Of a DNA stretch of 64,000 nucleotides, positions 9,227 to 18,398 are shown in pieces (position 1 is the first letter of the stretch; each line of letters starts with the position of its first letter). The notes beneath the pieces were generated by a model. The model saw only the letters and a program-made list of their open reading frames with translations. It was not told the DNA's origin and did not search any database. Origin of the DNA: Rhodoferax aquaticus (GTDB lineage: Bacteria > Pseudomonadota > Gammaproteobacteria > Burkholderiales > Burkholderiaceae_C). The stretch is from positions 3,162,001 through 3,226,000 of the forward strand of contig NZ_CP036282.1 of NCBI RefSeq assembly GCF_006974105.1. The letters run 5' to 3'. Position numbers and translations under genes: made by a program.

Positions 9227-12022
9227 TTAATGCGCTTTGTCCCAGTTGGGTCCCACCCCCACCTCGGCAAGCAAAGGCACCTTGAGTGCTGCCACCCCCG
9301 CCATGAGACGTGGTATTTCAGCGCGCAACCATTCCACTTCGCCCTCTGGCACCTCAAACACCAATTCATCATGCACCTGCATGATCATTTTGGTGGCCTT
9401 GTTCTGGGCGTCCAAGGCTTGCTGCACCTTGACCATGCTGAGCTTGATCAAATCTGCCGCCGTGCCCTGCATGGGCGCATTGATAGCCGCACGCTCCAGC
9501 CCTGCCAGCTGCGCCCCCTTGGCGTTCTTGATGCCGGCCAACTGCAACCGGCGGCCGAACACGGTTTCCACATAGCCCTGGCGCTTGGCCAGTTCGCGGG
9601 TGGACTCCATATAGCTTTTCACACCGGGGTAGCGCTCAAAGTAGCGCTGGATGTAGTTTTTGGCAGCCGTGTTGTCGATCCCCAAGTTGCGCGCCAAGCC
9701 GAAGGCGCTCATGCCGTAAATCAGCCCGAAGTTGATGACCTTGGCGTAGCGACGCTGCTCGCTGCTCACCTGCTCCACCGGCACACCAAACACCTCTGCC
9801 GCCGTGGCACGGTGCACGTCCAGCCCGTCATGGAAGGCGCGCAAGAGCGCCGGATCGTCACTGATGTGCGCCATGATGCGCAGCTCAATCTGGCTGTAAT
9901 CGGCACTGGCAATCACGCTGCCAGCAGGCGCCACAAAGGCTTCACGCACACGGCGGCCTTCAGCGGTACGGATGGGGATGTTCTGCAGGTTGGGGTCGTT
10001 GCTGCTCAAGCGCCCGGTCACTGCCACCGCTTGCGCATAGTGGGTGTGCACGCGCCCGGTGCGCGGCAATGCCAGCTGCGCCAGCTTGTCGGTGTAAGTG
10101 CCCTTGAGCTTGGCCAGACCCCGGTGCTCCAGCAGCTTGGCCGGTAGCGGATAGTCCTCCGCCAGTTTTTCCAGCACTTCTTCATCGGTACTGCGCGCAC
10201 CGGTGGCAGTTTTCTTGACCACGGGCATGCCCAGCTTGTCGAAGAAGATTTCACCCAGCTGCTTGGGACTGCTCAGGTTGAAGGGCTGACCGGCAATCTC
10301 GTAGGCCTCGGTTTCCAGCTGCAGGATGCGCTGGCCTAGCTCATGGCTTTGGGCCGCTAGCGTGGGCGCGTCGATCAGCACGCCATTGCGCTCAATACGG
10401 TACAGCGCTTCGCTGCTGGCAATCTCCAGCGCATAAATGAACTTCAGCTTGTCGCTGGCCTCGATCTGCGGCCAGAGCGCCAGATGCACATCCAGCGTCT
10501 GGTCCGAATCTTCGCAGGCGTATTCGGCGGCCTTGGCAATGTCCACTTGGTCAAAGCTGATCTGATTCACACCTTTGCCGCACAGGTCTTCAAAGCTGAT
10601 GCCGCTGCGCCCCAGGTGGCGCTCGGCCAGGCTCGCCAGGCCGTGGGGCTTGTCGGCTTCGAGCACATAGCTTTGCAACATGGTGTCATGGGCGTAGCCC
10701 TGCACCTCGATGCCATGGTTGGCAAACACATGGCGGTCGTATTTGACGTGCTGGCCCAGCTTCAAGGCCTGCGGGTTCTCTAGCCAGGGCTTGAGTTTGG
10801 CCAGCACTGCGTCGCGGTCCAACTGCTCGGGCGCTCCGGGATAGCGGTGTGCCACCGGGATGTAAGCGCCTTTGCCCGGCTCGGTACTGAAGCTGATGCC
10901 CACAATCTCGGCCCGCATTTCATCGAGCGAGGTGGTCTCGGTGTCCAAGGCGGTGAGCGGCGCTGCCTGAATGCGCGCCAACAGAGCATCCAGTGCCTCA
11001 AGCGTGAAGATGGTTTCGTATTCCACCGTGCTCACCCGGGATGCAGGCGCAGCAGCATCGGCAGCAGACTCGTCAAACAAACCCGGCTCTGAAGCGCGAG
11101 CCGCAGGCGCTGGAGCGGAGGCAGCAGTTTCGGCGCCGCCTACCGACTTGGCCAACCCTTTGAAGCCGTATTTCTCATAAAAAGCACGCAGAGCGACCGT
11201 ATCCTGTGCGCCAGCAGCTATTGAATCCATAGCAGGCAGACCATCGACCCAACCCGTGAGGTCGCAGTCGGTCTTGATGGTGAGCAGCGTGCGGCCGGTG
11301 GGCAACCAGTCCAGCGCCTTGCGCAGGTTCTCGCCCACCACACCGCCGATGTTGGCGGCGTTGTCCACCACACCTTGGAGCGAGCCGTACTGCTGCAGCC
11401 ACTTCACCGCCGTCTTGGGGCCGACTTTGGCCACGCCGGGCACGTTGTCCACCGTGTCGCCCACCAGGGTCTGGTAGTCCAGCATCAGGCGGGCGGGCAC
11501 GCCGAACTCGGCCTCCACCCCGGCAAGATCACGGCGCTTGCCGTTCATGGTGTCGATGATGGTGATGTGCTCGTTCACCAGTTGCGCCAAGTCTTTGTCG
11601 CCGCTGCTCACAATCACTTCAATGCCTTGCGAGGCGGCAGTGGCAGCCAGCGTGCCAATCACGTCATCAGCTTCTACGCCAGGCACATCTAGCACCGTCC
11701 AGCCCAGCAGGCGCACGATCTCGTGGATGGGCGCGATCTGGCTGCGCAAATCGTCGGGCATGGGGTCGCGGTGGGCTTTGTACTCGGGATAAATCTCGTC
11801 GCGGAAGGTCGGGCCTTTGGCATCGAACACGCAGGCCACGTAGTCGGCTGGGTATTCCTTGCGCAGGCTGTTCATCATGTTGATCATGATGCGCACCGCA
11901 CCGGTTTTCTGGACAGTGCCGTCGGGCAGCGTCACGCTCATGTTGTCCCCGCCGGCAAAAAAGGCACGGTACAGGTAGCTGGAGCCATCTACCAGCAATA
12001 GAGTTTTCTTGGATTCGGTCAT
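9227..12022 (-). CDS. polA: DNA polymerase I
   Basis: 931 residues from the ATG at 12022 (AGGA upstream; the protein then starts MTESKKTLLLVDGSSYLYRA). All three parts are present: the 5' nuclease (about 1-290, LLVDGSSYLYRAFFA, VSSGDKDLAQLV), the 3'-5' exonuclease with its acidic residues intact (ALDTETTSLDEM and EDSDQTLD), and the polymerase with motif A (ASADYSQIELRIMAH), motif B (RRYAKVINFGLIYGMSAFGL) and motif C (MQVHDELVFEVPE). It fills Okazaki-fragment gaps and acts in repair. It is divergent from thrB. Confidence 0.97.
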   Translation of the reverse strand: MTESKKTLLLVDGSSYLYRAFFAGGDNMSVTLPDGTVQKTGAVRIMINMMNSLRKEYPADYVACVFDAKGPTFRDEIYPEYKAHRDPMPDDLRSQIAPIHEIVRLLGWTVLDVPGVEADDVIGTLAATAASQGIEVIVSSGDKDLAQLVNEHITIIDTMNGKRRDLAGVEAEFGVPARLMLDYQTLVGDTVDNVPGVAKVGPKTAVKWLQQYGSLQGVVDNAANIGGVVGENLRKALDWLPTGRTLLTIKTDCDLTGWVDGLPAMDSIAAGAQDTVALRAFYEKYGFKGLAKSVGGAETAASAPAPAARASEPGLFDESAADAAAPASRVSTVEYETIFTLEALDALLARIQAAPLTALDTETTSLDEMRAEIVGISFSTEPGKGAYIPVAHRYPGAPEQLDRDAVLAKLKPWLENPQALKLGQHVKYDRHVFANHGIEVQGYAHDTMLQSYVLEADKPHGLASLAERHLGRSGISFEDLCGKGVNQISFDQVDIAKAAEYACEDSDQTLDVHLALWPQIEASDKLKFIYALEIASSEALYRIERNGVLIDAPTLAAQSHELGQRILQLETEAYEIAGQPFNLSSPKQLGEIFFDKLGMPVVKKTATGARSTDEEVLEKLAEDYPLPAKLLEHRGLAKLKGTYTDKLAQLALPRTGRVHTHYAQAVAVTGRLSSNDPNLQNIPIRTAEGRRVREAFVAPAGSVIASADYSQIELRIMAHISDDPALLRAFHDGLDVHRATAAEVFGVPVEQVSSEQRRYAKVINFGLIYGMSAFGLARNLGIDNTAAKNYIQRYFERYPGVKSYMESTRELAKRQGYVETVFGRRLQLAGIKNAKGAQLAGLERAAINAPMQGTAADLIKLSMVKVQQALDAQNKATKMIMQVHDELVFEVPEGEVEWLRAEIPRLMAGVAALKVPLLAEVGVGPNWDKAH

Positions 12023-12192
12023 AGTCCTATTTTGCCTGTGTGATTGAGCCTTGGGTGGCACAGACCTTGGGCTCTACAATTCGACCATGCTTGCCGCTGT
12101 TTTTCGCATCTCCTTGCCCGCTACTGTCAGTGTCAGGCCCAGGAACCGCGCCAACGGCGGACCACACCACTGATCAATTCCTGGGTTATTAC

Positions 12193-13185
12193 ATGGCGGT
12201 TTACACAGAGGTCTCGCTAGAGCAGGCCGCAGGTTTTCTGAAAAAGCTCAAGATGGGCACCCTCAAAACCATTGAGGGTTGCGCGGGCGGCATCGAAAAC
12301 ACCAACTATTTCGTGACCACCACGCAAGGCCCGTTTGTTCTGACGCTGTTCGAGCGCCTCACTGCCGAGCAACTGCCCTACTACCTGCGGCTGATGAAGC
12401 ACTTGGCCACCCAAGGTATTCCGGTGCCAGACCCAGCGTCCAATAGCGATGGCGATGTGTTACACGCGCTCAACGGCAAGCCCGCGGCGGTGGTGAACCG
12501 GCTAGATGGCAAAAGCGAGCTGGCCCCCACTGCAGCGCACTGCGCCTGCGTAGGCGACATGCTGGCCCGCATGCACTTGGCCGGCCAGTCGTTTGAAATG
12601 CGCCAACCCAATTTGCGCGGTCTGACTTGGTGGAACGAAACCGCGCCCGTGGTGCAACCGTTTTTGAGCCCCGAGCAAGCGGCCTTGCTGGGCAGCGAGC
12701 TGGCGTACCAAAACCATGTAGCCACGCTGTCCACCTACACCGCGCTGCCGCGCGGCCCCATCCACGCAGACTTGTTCCGCGACAACGTGATGTTTGCAAG
12801 CGGCAAAGCCGCGCTGGACGGCCCCAAGCTCACAGGCTTTTTTGACTTTTACTTTGCAGGCAATGACGCTTGGCTGTTTGACATTGCCGTGTGCCTGAAC
12901 GACTGGTGCATTGACCTAAGCACAGGCCTGGCCGACAAGGAACGCACTGACGCATTTTTGGCGGCCTACCAAGCCGTGCGCCCCCTGAGCGCGGCGGAAC
13001 GTGCGTTGTTGCCTGCCATGTGCCGTGCCGGCGCATTGCGGTTTTGGATTTCGCGCCTGTGGGACTTGCACCTTCCGCGCGAAGCCTCCATGCTCAAGCC
13101 CCACGACCCCACCCATTTCGAACGGGTACTGCGCAACCGCGTGCAATCCCCCCTTACCCTTAGTGAGATTTTGCCCACCGTATGA
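12193..13185 (+). CDS. thrB: Homoserine kinase (APH/ThrB type)
   Basis: 330 residues starting MAVYTEVSLEQAAGFL, the usual N-terminus of the betaproteobacterial protein. The reading frame is open further upstream but that part has no homologous look. It has an aminoglycoside-phosphotransferase fold: the nucleotide region GGIENTNYFV, the catalytic loop GPIHADLFRDNVMF and the metal-binding GFFDFYFAGNDAWLFD. It phosphorylates L-homoserine in threonine synthesis. No clear Shine-Dalgarno sequence precedes the ATG. Its stop overlaps the next gene's start (ATGA at 13182), so the three genes 12193-14716 form a coupled operon. Confidence 0.93.
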   Translation: MAVYTEVSLEQAAGFLKKLKMGTLKTIEGCAGGIENTNYFVTTTQGPFVLTLFERLTAEQLPYYLRLMKHLATQGIPVPDPASNSDGDVLHALNGKPAAVVNRLDGKSELAPTAAHCACVGDMLARMHLAGQSFEMRQPNLRGLTWWNETAPVVQPFLSPEQAALLGSELAYQNHVATLSTYTALPRGPIHADLFRDNVMFASGKAALDGPKLTGFFDFYFAGNDAWLFDIAVCLNDWCIDLSTGLADKERTDAFLAAYQAVRPLSAAERALLPAMCRAGALRFWISRLWDLHLPREASMLKPHDPTHFERVLRNRVQSPLTLSEILPTV

Positions 13186-13961
13186 AGCTCAACATCGTTC
13201 CCGCACGTCAAGGTGCCCAGTGGGTCAAGCTGGGTATGCAGACCTTTTTCCGCCAGCCCCTCGCTTTGGCGGGGCTCTTTTTCTTGTTCTTGGCACTGAT
13301 CTCGGTCCTCAGCATCGTGCCTGTCTTGGGCAACGCCTTGGCACTGGCTTTGGTCCCTGGCGCCACTTTGGGCTTGATGGCGGCCACCCAAGAGGCGGCC
13401 AGCGGCAAGTTTCCCATGCCCACCGTGCTGCTCAGTGCATTCCGTGTGGGACGCCAGCGCATGCACGCCATGCTGACGCTAGGTGCCATGTACTCGGGTG
13501 GCTTCATGCTCATGCTGGGAATATCGGCCTTGGCCGATGGGGGCGCGTTTGCCAAGTTGTACTTGGTGGGTGGCAGCCTAACGCCAGAGGTCGTCCAAGG
13601 CGCTGAATTTCAAATGGCAGCACTCATCATGCTGGTTTTGTACCTGCCCTTGTCCTTGATGTTTTGGCACGCACCCGCCTTGGTGCATTGGCATGGCGTG
13701 TCTCCCGGGAAGAGCCTGTTCTTCAGCATGGTGGCCTGTTGGCGCAACCTTGGCGCCTACACCGTGTATGGCCTGGTGTGGTTCTTGTCCTTCATCTTGA
13801 TAGGCATGGTGGTGACCTCCGTCGTGGCGATTTTTGGCGATGCTGATTTGGTGAGTGCGGCGATTGTTCCTATGGCAATGATGATGGCCACTATGTTTTT
13901 CACCTCCATATATTTCACATTCCGTGATAGCTTCGAGCCTGATTCAGGAGACACACCATGA
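13182..13961 (+). CDS. BPSS1780-family inner-membrane protein
   Basis: 259 residues, hydrophobic, with about six membrane helices and the N-terminus GAQWVKLGMQTFFRQPLALA characteristic of the BPSS1780 family, which lies next to thrB in many Burkholderiales. Function unknown. Both ends overlap neighbouring genes by 4 bp (ATGA), implying tight translational coupling. Confidence 0.8.
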   Translation: MKLNIVPARQGAQWVKLGMQTFFRQPLALAGLFFLFLALISVLSIVPVLGNALALALVPGATLGLMAATQEAASGKFPMPTVLLSAFRVGRQRMHAMLTLGAMYSGGFMLMLGISALADGGAFAKLYLVGGSLTPEVVQGAEFQMAALIMLVLYLPLSLMFWHAPALVHWHGVSPGKSLFFSMVACWRNLGAYTVYGLVWFLSFILIGMVVTSVVAIFGDADLVSAAIVPMAMMMATMFFTSIYFTFRDSFEPDSGDTP

Positions 13962-14716
13962 CCCAACACAGCCTGCAAGGCCGCACCGACAAGGAACTGC
14001 TCTGGTTTCAGCGCCGTAGCTTTTTGCAAGCGGCGGCGTCTTGGACCGCTTTGGGCGGATTTTCTGCAGCCCACGCCCAGTCCCGCAGCAACGTGGTGGA
14101 ACGGGTGGGCGACGCCATGGTCAATGGCCGTCTCATGTTGGAAGGCCAGTCCGTGCAAACCGGCGACCACATCGTGACAGGCCCTGCGTCCAACCTCATT
14201 TTCGTCATTGGTAACTCGGCGTTTCATGTGCGCCAAAATTCGAGCTTGATGGTGGAACGTGGTGCCACCCTGAATGCGGTGAGCGTGCTGCGCATGTTGA
14301 CGGGAGCCGTCATCAGCGTGTGGGGCAAAGGCAGCAGCCGCCAAATTGTGACGCCCACCCTCACGGCGGGGATTCGCGGGACCGGTGTGTACACCGAGAT
14401 TTTTGCGGAACAAGCTGGACGGAGCTACTTCTGCAACTGCTATGGCACCGTAGACATGAGTGCCGGGCCCGACAGTGTGGTGAGTAAATCCGACTACCAC
14501 CAGGCTTTCTGGGGTGAGGTGCAAGCCAAAGATGGCCGCTGGCTCTCTCCGGCCAAGGCCATCAACCACTCCGACGAAGAGTTGGAGTACCTAGCCCGCT
14601 TGGCCGGCCAACAGACCTCGTGGGAGATCATGGGCAAGAAGGGCGTGAAAGATGGCAAAGGCTATATGGACGACAAGCCCGGACAAATGCACCCGGCCAT
14701 GAAAACACCGCTCTAG
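13958..14716 (+). CDS. Exported FecR-domain protein
   Basis: 252 residues. An N-terminal RRSFLQAAASWTAL segment ending AHAQ looks like a Tat or Sec signal. The mature part resembles the FecR beta domain: VNGRLMLEGQSVQTGDHIVT, then an Ile/Val-rich stretch and TPTLTAGIRGTGVYTEI, typical of FecR proteins that are not sigma regulators. No anti-sigma helix or sigma factor gene is nearby. Two Cys (FCNCYG) may form a disulphide. It is the last gene of the thrB operon and is followed by a strong terminator. Its role is unknown. Confidence 0.7.
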   Translation: MTQHSLQGRTDKELLWFQRRSFLQAAASWTALGGFSAAHAQSRSNVVERVGDAMVNGRLMLEGQSVQTGDHIVTGPASNLIFVIGNSAFHVRQNSSLMVERGATLNAVSVLRMLTGAVISVWGKGSSRQIVTPTLTAGIRGTGVYTEIFAEQAGRSYFCNCYGTVDMSAGPDSVVSKSDYHQAFWGEVQAKDGRWLSPAKAINHSDEELEYLARLAGQQTSWEIMGKKGVKDGKGYMDDKPGQMHPAMKTPL

Positions 14717-14721
14717 CCCAC

Positions 14722-14754
14722 AGCAAAAAGCCCCTCTTCAAGGGGCTTTTTGCT
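14722..14754. terminator. Bidirectional Rho-independent terminator
   Basis: A perfect 14-bp stem (AGCAAAAAGCCCCT at 14722-14735 with its complement at 14741-14754) closes a 5-nt loop. It has A- and T-rich outer arms, so it can terminate both the rightward thrB operon and the leftward TPR gene. Confidence 0.88.
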
Positions 14755-14798
14755 GGGCCTCTTGCAAGGCAAGCGCCACGGTGCGGCGGCCTTGTTGC

Positions 14799-15257
14799 CT
14801 AAGGATTCGCTTTTTTGTAGGCTGCCAAAGCTTTCGCCAAATCCACATACTCCTCGCAATGGGTGTTGCCACAAATGCGCGCCAAGTCTTGCAGGTGCTT
14901 TTCTGCCTGGGCCGGTTGCTTGGCCATCAAGTAAGCCTCACCAATGTATTCATGCGCCCCTTTGTGTTGGGGGTCGAGCTTGAGCGCGACTTTGTAATGT
15001 TCAAACGCTTTGGCTAGATCGGGCTTCTCTTGTTTACGGTACGTGTAAGCCAAGAGGTTGTGGGCATCTGCGTTGTCTGGTACGTCACGCACCACGGACT
15101 GCAAGTCGTATTGGGCGCGGCTCCAGCCACCGCGCTCTATCGCTTGCCGCGCGGTGCCCATGCGCTCGCTCACCGTTGGGGGTGTGACGGTCGGTGTATC
15201 AACGGCATAGGCGGATGCGCCAAGCAAGCAAACCAGAACTAAAGCGGCATAACGCAT
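14799..15257 (-). CDS. Periplasmic tetratricopeptide-repeat protein
   Basis: 152 residues from the ATG at 15257, chosen because GGAG lies 7 bp upstream and the protein then starts with a clean signal peptide (MRYAALVLVCLLGASAYA). The mature part has three TPR units (about residues 55-145; for example NAHAHNLLAYTYRKQ-like and LDPQHKGAHEYIGEAYL) and two Cys (ICGNTHC) that may pair. A protein-interaction role in the periplasm is likely. No specific partner can be named. Confidence 0.8.
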   Translation of the reverse strand: MRYAALVLVCLLGASAYAVDTPTVTPPTVSERMGTARQAIERGGWSRAQYDLQSVVRDVPDNADAHNLLAYTYRKQEKPDLAKAFEHYKVALKLDPQHKGAHEYIGEAYLMAKQPAQAEKHLQDLARICGNTHCEEYVDLAKALAAYKKANP

Positions 15258-15413
15258 GGGGCTCTCCAAAGGTGATGTAAAGAGGTTAACCACTTTTGTG
15301 GCCCAGTGCCAGTCAAGATTTTGTCACCCAACTGTCATACAAAAGAGATAAAAACTCCCCCTGAAGCCTGCCGGTCGGCAGCGCTATTCATCCCCATTTG
15401 AGTGAGCAGAACG

Positions 15414-17342
15414 ATGGCAAAAGACTTTTCTTTGATGGAAGACAGCAACCGCTCTTCCAACCCCACGATCCATGAAGTATCCAACCCTGCACGCCGCACC
15501 GTTTTGCGCGGCGGCTTGGGTGCATTGGCTAGCAGCTTTTTGGCCCCTTTGAGTGCTGTGGGTGGTGCGGCCGCGTTGGCAGGCTGCGCAACCACAAGCG
15601 GCGCTGGTGGTGCTTTGCTGGGCTTCAAGAGCGTGGCCATTTCTACTGCTGACACAGTCACCGTGCCAGAAGGCTACACCGTGCAAGTGATTGCACCGTG
15701 GGGTGACCCAGTGGGCTTGTCCGGCGAAAACACAGCCTTCAAGGACGACGCTAGCAACACCGCAGCGCACCAAGAAACCCAATTCGGCATGAACCACGAC
15801 GGCATCCACTACTTTGCCCAAGAAGGCTCCAAGAGTGGCTTGATCGCTATGAACCACGAGTACACCGACCACGGTTTACTCTTCGCAGACGGCACTGACA
15901 ACTGGAATCTGGAAAAAGTCCGTAAGTCCCAAGCCGCGCACGGCGTCTCAATCTTTGAAGTGGAAGAAAAAGGTGGCAAGTGGGCGGTGGTCACCCCCTC
16001 CCCATGGGCGCGTCGCATTACCGCCAACACCCGCACCGAACTCAGTGGCCCAGCAGTTGGCCACGCCCTGCTCAAGACCGCTGCAGACCCAGCAGGCCGT
16101 GTGGTGTTGGGAACGATCAACAACTGCGCCAGCGGCATCACGCCTTGGGGCACTTACCTGACCTCTGAAGAAAACTTCATCAACTACTTCAGCGGCGGCG
16201 ACAGCCTCAGCGAGCACGAAAAGCGTTGGGGCCTGAGAAAAGGCGGTGGTGGCTACAACTGGCACCAGCATGACGCGCGCTTTGATGCGACCAAAAACCC
16301 CAACGAACCCAACCGCTTCGGCTGGATCGTGGAAATCGACCCCATGAACCCCAGCTCCACCCCTATGAAGCGCACCGCCATGGGCCGTGCAGCCCATGAA
16401 GGTGCCACCGTAGCAGTGACCAAAGACAAGCGCGCTGTGGTGTACATGGGTGAAGATTCACGCTTTGAGTACATCTACAAGTTCGTAAGCCGCGACGCCA
16501 TCAAAGAAGGCGGCGCTACAGCCAACGCGACCTTGCTGGACCATGGCACCTTGTACGTGGCCAAGTTCAACGCGGACGGCAAAGGCCAATGGATTGCACT
16601 GACACACGGTCAAGGTCCTTTGACTGCTGCCAACGGCTTTGCAGACCAAGGCGAAGTGCTGATCAAAGCACGTCAAGCCAGCGACTTGCTGGGCGCCACC
16701 AAGATGGACCGCCCCGAGTGGATTGCCGTCGACAAGCAAGGCTGGGTGTACACCACACTCACCAACAACAGCAACCGCGGTGCAGACAAGCAACCTGGCG
16801 TTGATGCTGCCAACCCACGCGTGAACAACACACAAGGCAACATCATCCGCTGGAAAGAAGACGGCGATTTCAGCGGCACCACGTTCGCCTGGAACCACTT
16901 CATCATGGCTGGCGACCCATCTTTGGAGCGCGCAGAAGCCAAGGGCAGCATCAAGGGCGACATGTTCTCCTGCCCCGATGGTTTGTGGGTTGATGGCCGT
17001 GGCGTGCTGTGGATCCAGTGCGACATGTCCACCTCTGCCATGGGCAAGGGTGACTTGAAGAACTTTGGCAACAACATGATGCTGGCGGCTGACGTCAACA
17101 CCGGCGAAGCACGCCGCTTCTTGGTAGGCCCCGCAGGTTGTGAAATCACAGGTGCCACCGGCACCCCTGATGGCAAGACCATGTTCGTCAACATTCAGCA
17201 CCCCGGCGAGCCAGCTAACGAAACCAGCGACCCCAAGAACCCACGCGCTGTGTCCAACTGGCCTGAAAAGAAAGCCAACGGTCGCCCACGCTCAGCCACC
17301 GTGGTTATCCGCAAGGCAGACGGCGGCATCATCGGTACCTAA
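15414..17342 (+). CDS. PhoX-family phosphatase (DUF839), Tat-exported
   Basis: 642 residues from the ATG at 15414; a GTG 12 bp earlier is an alternative. The N-terminus has the layout of betaproteobacterial PhoX proteins (KDFSLMEDSNRSSNP). It is followed by the Tat motif RRTVLRGG and a hydrophobic stretch ending AGC, which may also make it a lipoprotein. The body has the DUF839 beta-propeller features FGMNHDGIHYF, GLIAMNHEYTDH, KGGGGYNWHQHDARFD and GRAAHEGATVAV. These are Ca2+/Fe3+-dependent phosphomonoesterases. The Pho control sequence is not evident upstream. Confidence 0.88.
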   Translation: MAKDFSLMEDSNRSSNPTIHEVSNPARRTVLRGGLGALASSFLAPLSAVGGAAALAGCATTSGAGGALLGFKSVAISTADTVTVPEGYTVQVIAPWGDPVGLSGENTAFKDDASNTAAHQETQFGMNHDGIHYFAQEGSKSGLIAMNHEYTDHGLLFADGTDNWNLEKVRKSQAAHGVSIFEVEEKGGKWAVVTPSPWARRITANTRTELSGPAVGHALLKTAADPAGRVVLGTINNCASGITPWGTYLTSEENFINYFSGGDSLSEHEKRWGLRKGGGGYNWHQHDARFDATKNPNEPNRFGWIVEIDPMNPSSTPMKRTAMGRAAHEGATVAVTKDKRAVVYMGEDSRFEYIYKFVSRDAIKEGGATANATLLDHGTLYVAKFNADGKGQWIALTHGQGPLTAANGFADQGEVLIKARQASDLLGATKMDRPEWIAVDKQGWVYTTLTNNSNRGADKQPGVDAANPRVNNTQGNIIRWKEDGDFSGTTFAWNHFIMAGDPSLERAEAKGSIKGDMFSCPDGLWVDGRGVLWIQCDMSTSAMGKGDLKNFGNNMMLAADVNTGEARRFLVGPAGCEITGATGTPDGKTMFVNIQHPGEPANETSDPKNPRAVSNWPEKKANGRPRSATVVIRKADGGIIGT

Positions 17343-17369
17343 ATCAAGCGCTAACTAGCGCCTGACGCC

Positions 17370-17404
17370 TAGCGGGTTGCAGCAATGCAACCCGCTATTT
17401 TTTT
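17370..17404 (+). terminator. Rho-independent terminator after phoX-like gene
   Basis: A perfect 12-bp stem (TAGCGGGTTGCA with its complement), 4-nt loop GCAA, then a T-run at 17398-17404, about 28 bp after the stop codon. Confidence 0.9.
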
Positions 17405-17593
17405 GATAGCTGCTTGCGCAATACCCATGTGCGCCAGTGGCCAATTTGGCATTGAAAATCACGCGAACCAGCCACAGCCGTTTCGTGCACGGCAACCCGC
17501 TAAGCGGACAACTGCACGCGCAGACCGCAGCCCCGGTTCGCCGGGCGCTAGGGCGCCTACGGGTGACACCACGCAGCCCTTACCATTGGGCCC

Positions 17594-18364
17594 ATGGCCA
17601 GCAAACCCCGCATCCTTATCGTTGAAGACGAATCCGGCATTGCCGACACCTTGCAGTACGTGCTCAGCACCGATGGCTTTGCGCCCGTGTGGTGCAGCAC
17701 TGCAGAAGAAGCACTGCGCCAGTTTGAGGCCGAGTTGCCCGCACTCGCCGTGCTCGACGTGGGCCTGCCCGACATGAACGGCTTCGAGCTGTTTCGCCGC
17801 CTGCAAGCCTTGCCCGGCGGTAGCCAAGTCCCCATGCTGTTTTTGACCGCGCGCAGCGACGAGATTGACCGCGTGGTCGGCCTAGAGCTGGGCGCGGACG
17901 ACTACATTGCCAAGCCCTTTTCGCCGCGCGAGCTGGTGGCACGCGTGCGCACCATCCTGCGCCGCAGTGCGCGCCCCGGGCAAGACAACCGCGCCACAGC
18001 TCCCGTCACTGCGTCGCCGAGTACAGCACCTGCACTACCGCCGCCGGCTGCGCCAACCGCCGTGTGGGCACTGGACGAAGAGCGACACCAAATCCGCTTT
18101 TATGGCCGCGCGCTAGAGCTATCGCGCTACGAGTACGGCGTGCTGCGCCTGCTGGTGCTCAAGCCCGGGCGGGTGTACACGCGCGACGAGCTACTGCTAC
18201 AGGTCTGGGGCGGTGACAACGATAGCTTTGACCGCACAGTAGACGCCCACATCAAAACCCTGCGCGCCAAGCTCAAGGCCGTGGCCCCTGCGCTGGAGCC
18301 CATTCGCACCCTGCGTGGCACGGGCTACGCGCTCAACGAAGACTTGCCCGCAACGCCAGCATGA
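17594..18364 (+). CDS. creB: CreB-like OmpR-family response regulator
   Basis: 256 residues. The receiver domain (residues 1-125) has the acidic pair EDE, phospho-acceptor Asp in AVLDVGLPDMNG, the Thr in MLFLTAR and the Lys in YIAKPFSPRELV. A Pro/Ala-rich linker leads to the winged-helix DNA-binding domain (RYEYGVLRLLVLKPGRVYTR, then FDRTVDAHIKTLRAKL). It is identified as CreB by the next gene, a clear CreC. CreB of E. coli binds TTCAC-N6-TTCAC; an exact triple form of that pattern occurs at 57152-57178 in this window. Confidence 0.85.
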   Translation: MASKPRILIVEDESGIADTLQYVLSTDGFAPVWCSTAEEALRQFEAELPALAVLDVGLPDMNGFELFRRLQALPGGSQVPMLFLTARSDEIDRVVGLELGADDYIAKPFSPRELVARVRTILRRSARPGQDNRATAPVTASPSTAPALPPPAAPTAVWALDEERHQIRFYGRALELSRYEYGVLRLLVLKPGRVYTRDELLLQVWGGDNDSFDRTVDAHIKTLRAKLKAVAPALEPIRTLRGTGYALNEDLPATPA

Positions 18365-18398
18365 CCGCTACTGCACTGCCCAAGCGCGCCAAGGCATC

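Noticed and set aside
9143..10147. 334-codon plus-strand open frame
   Set aside because: Antisense to polA, His/Gln-rich, no homology; the polymerase motifs lie on the other strand.
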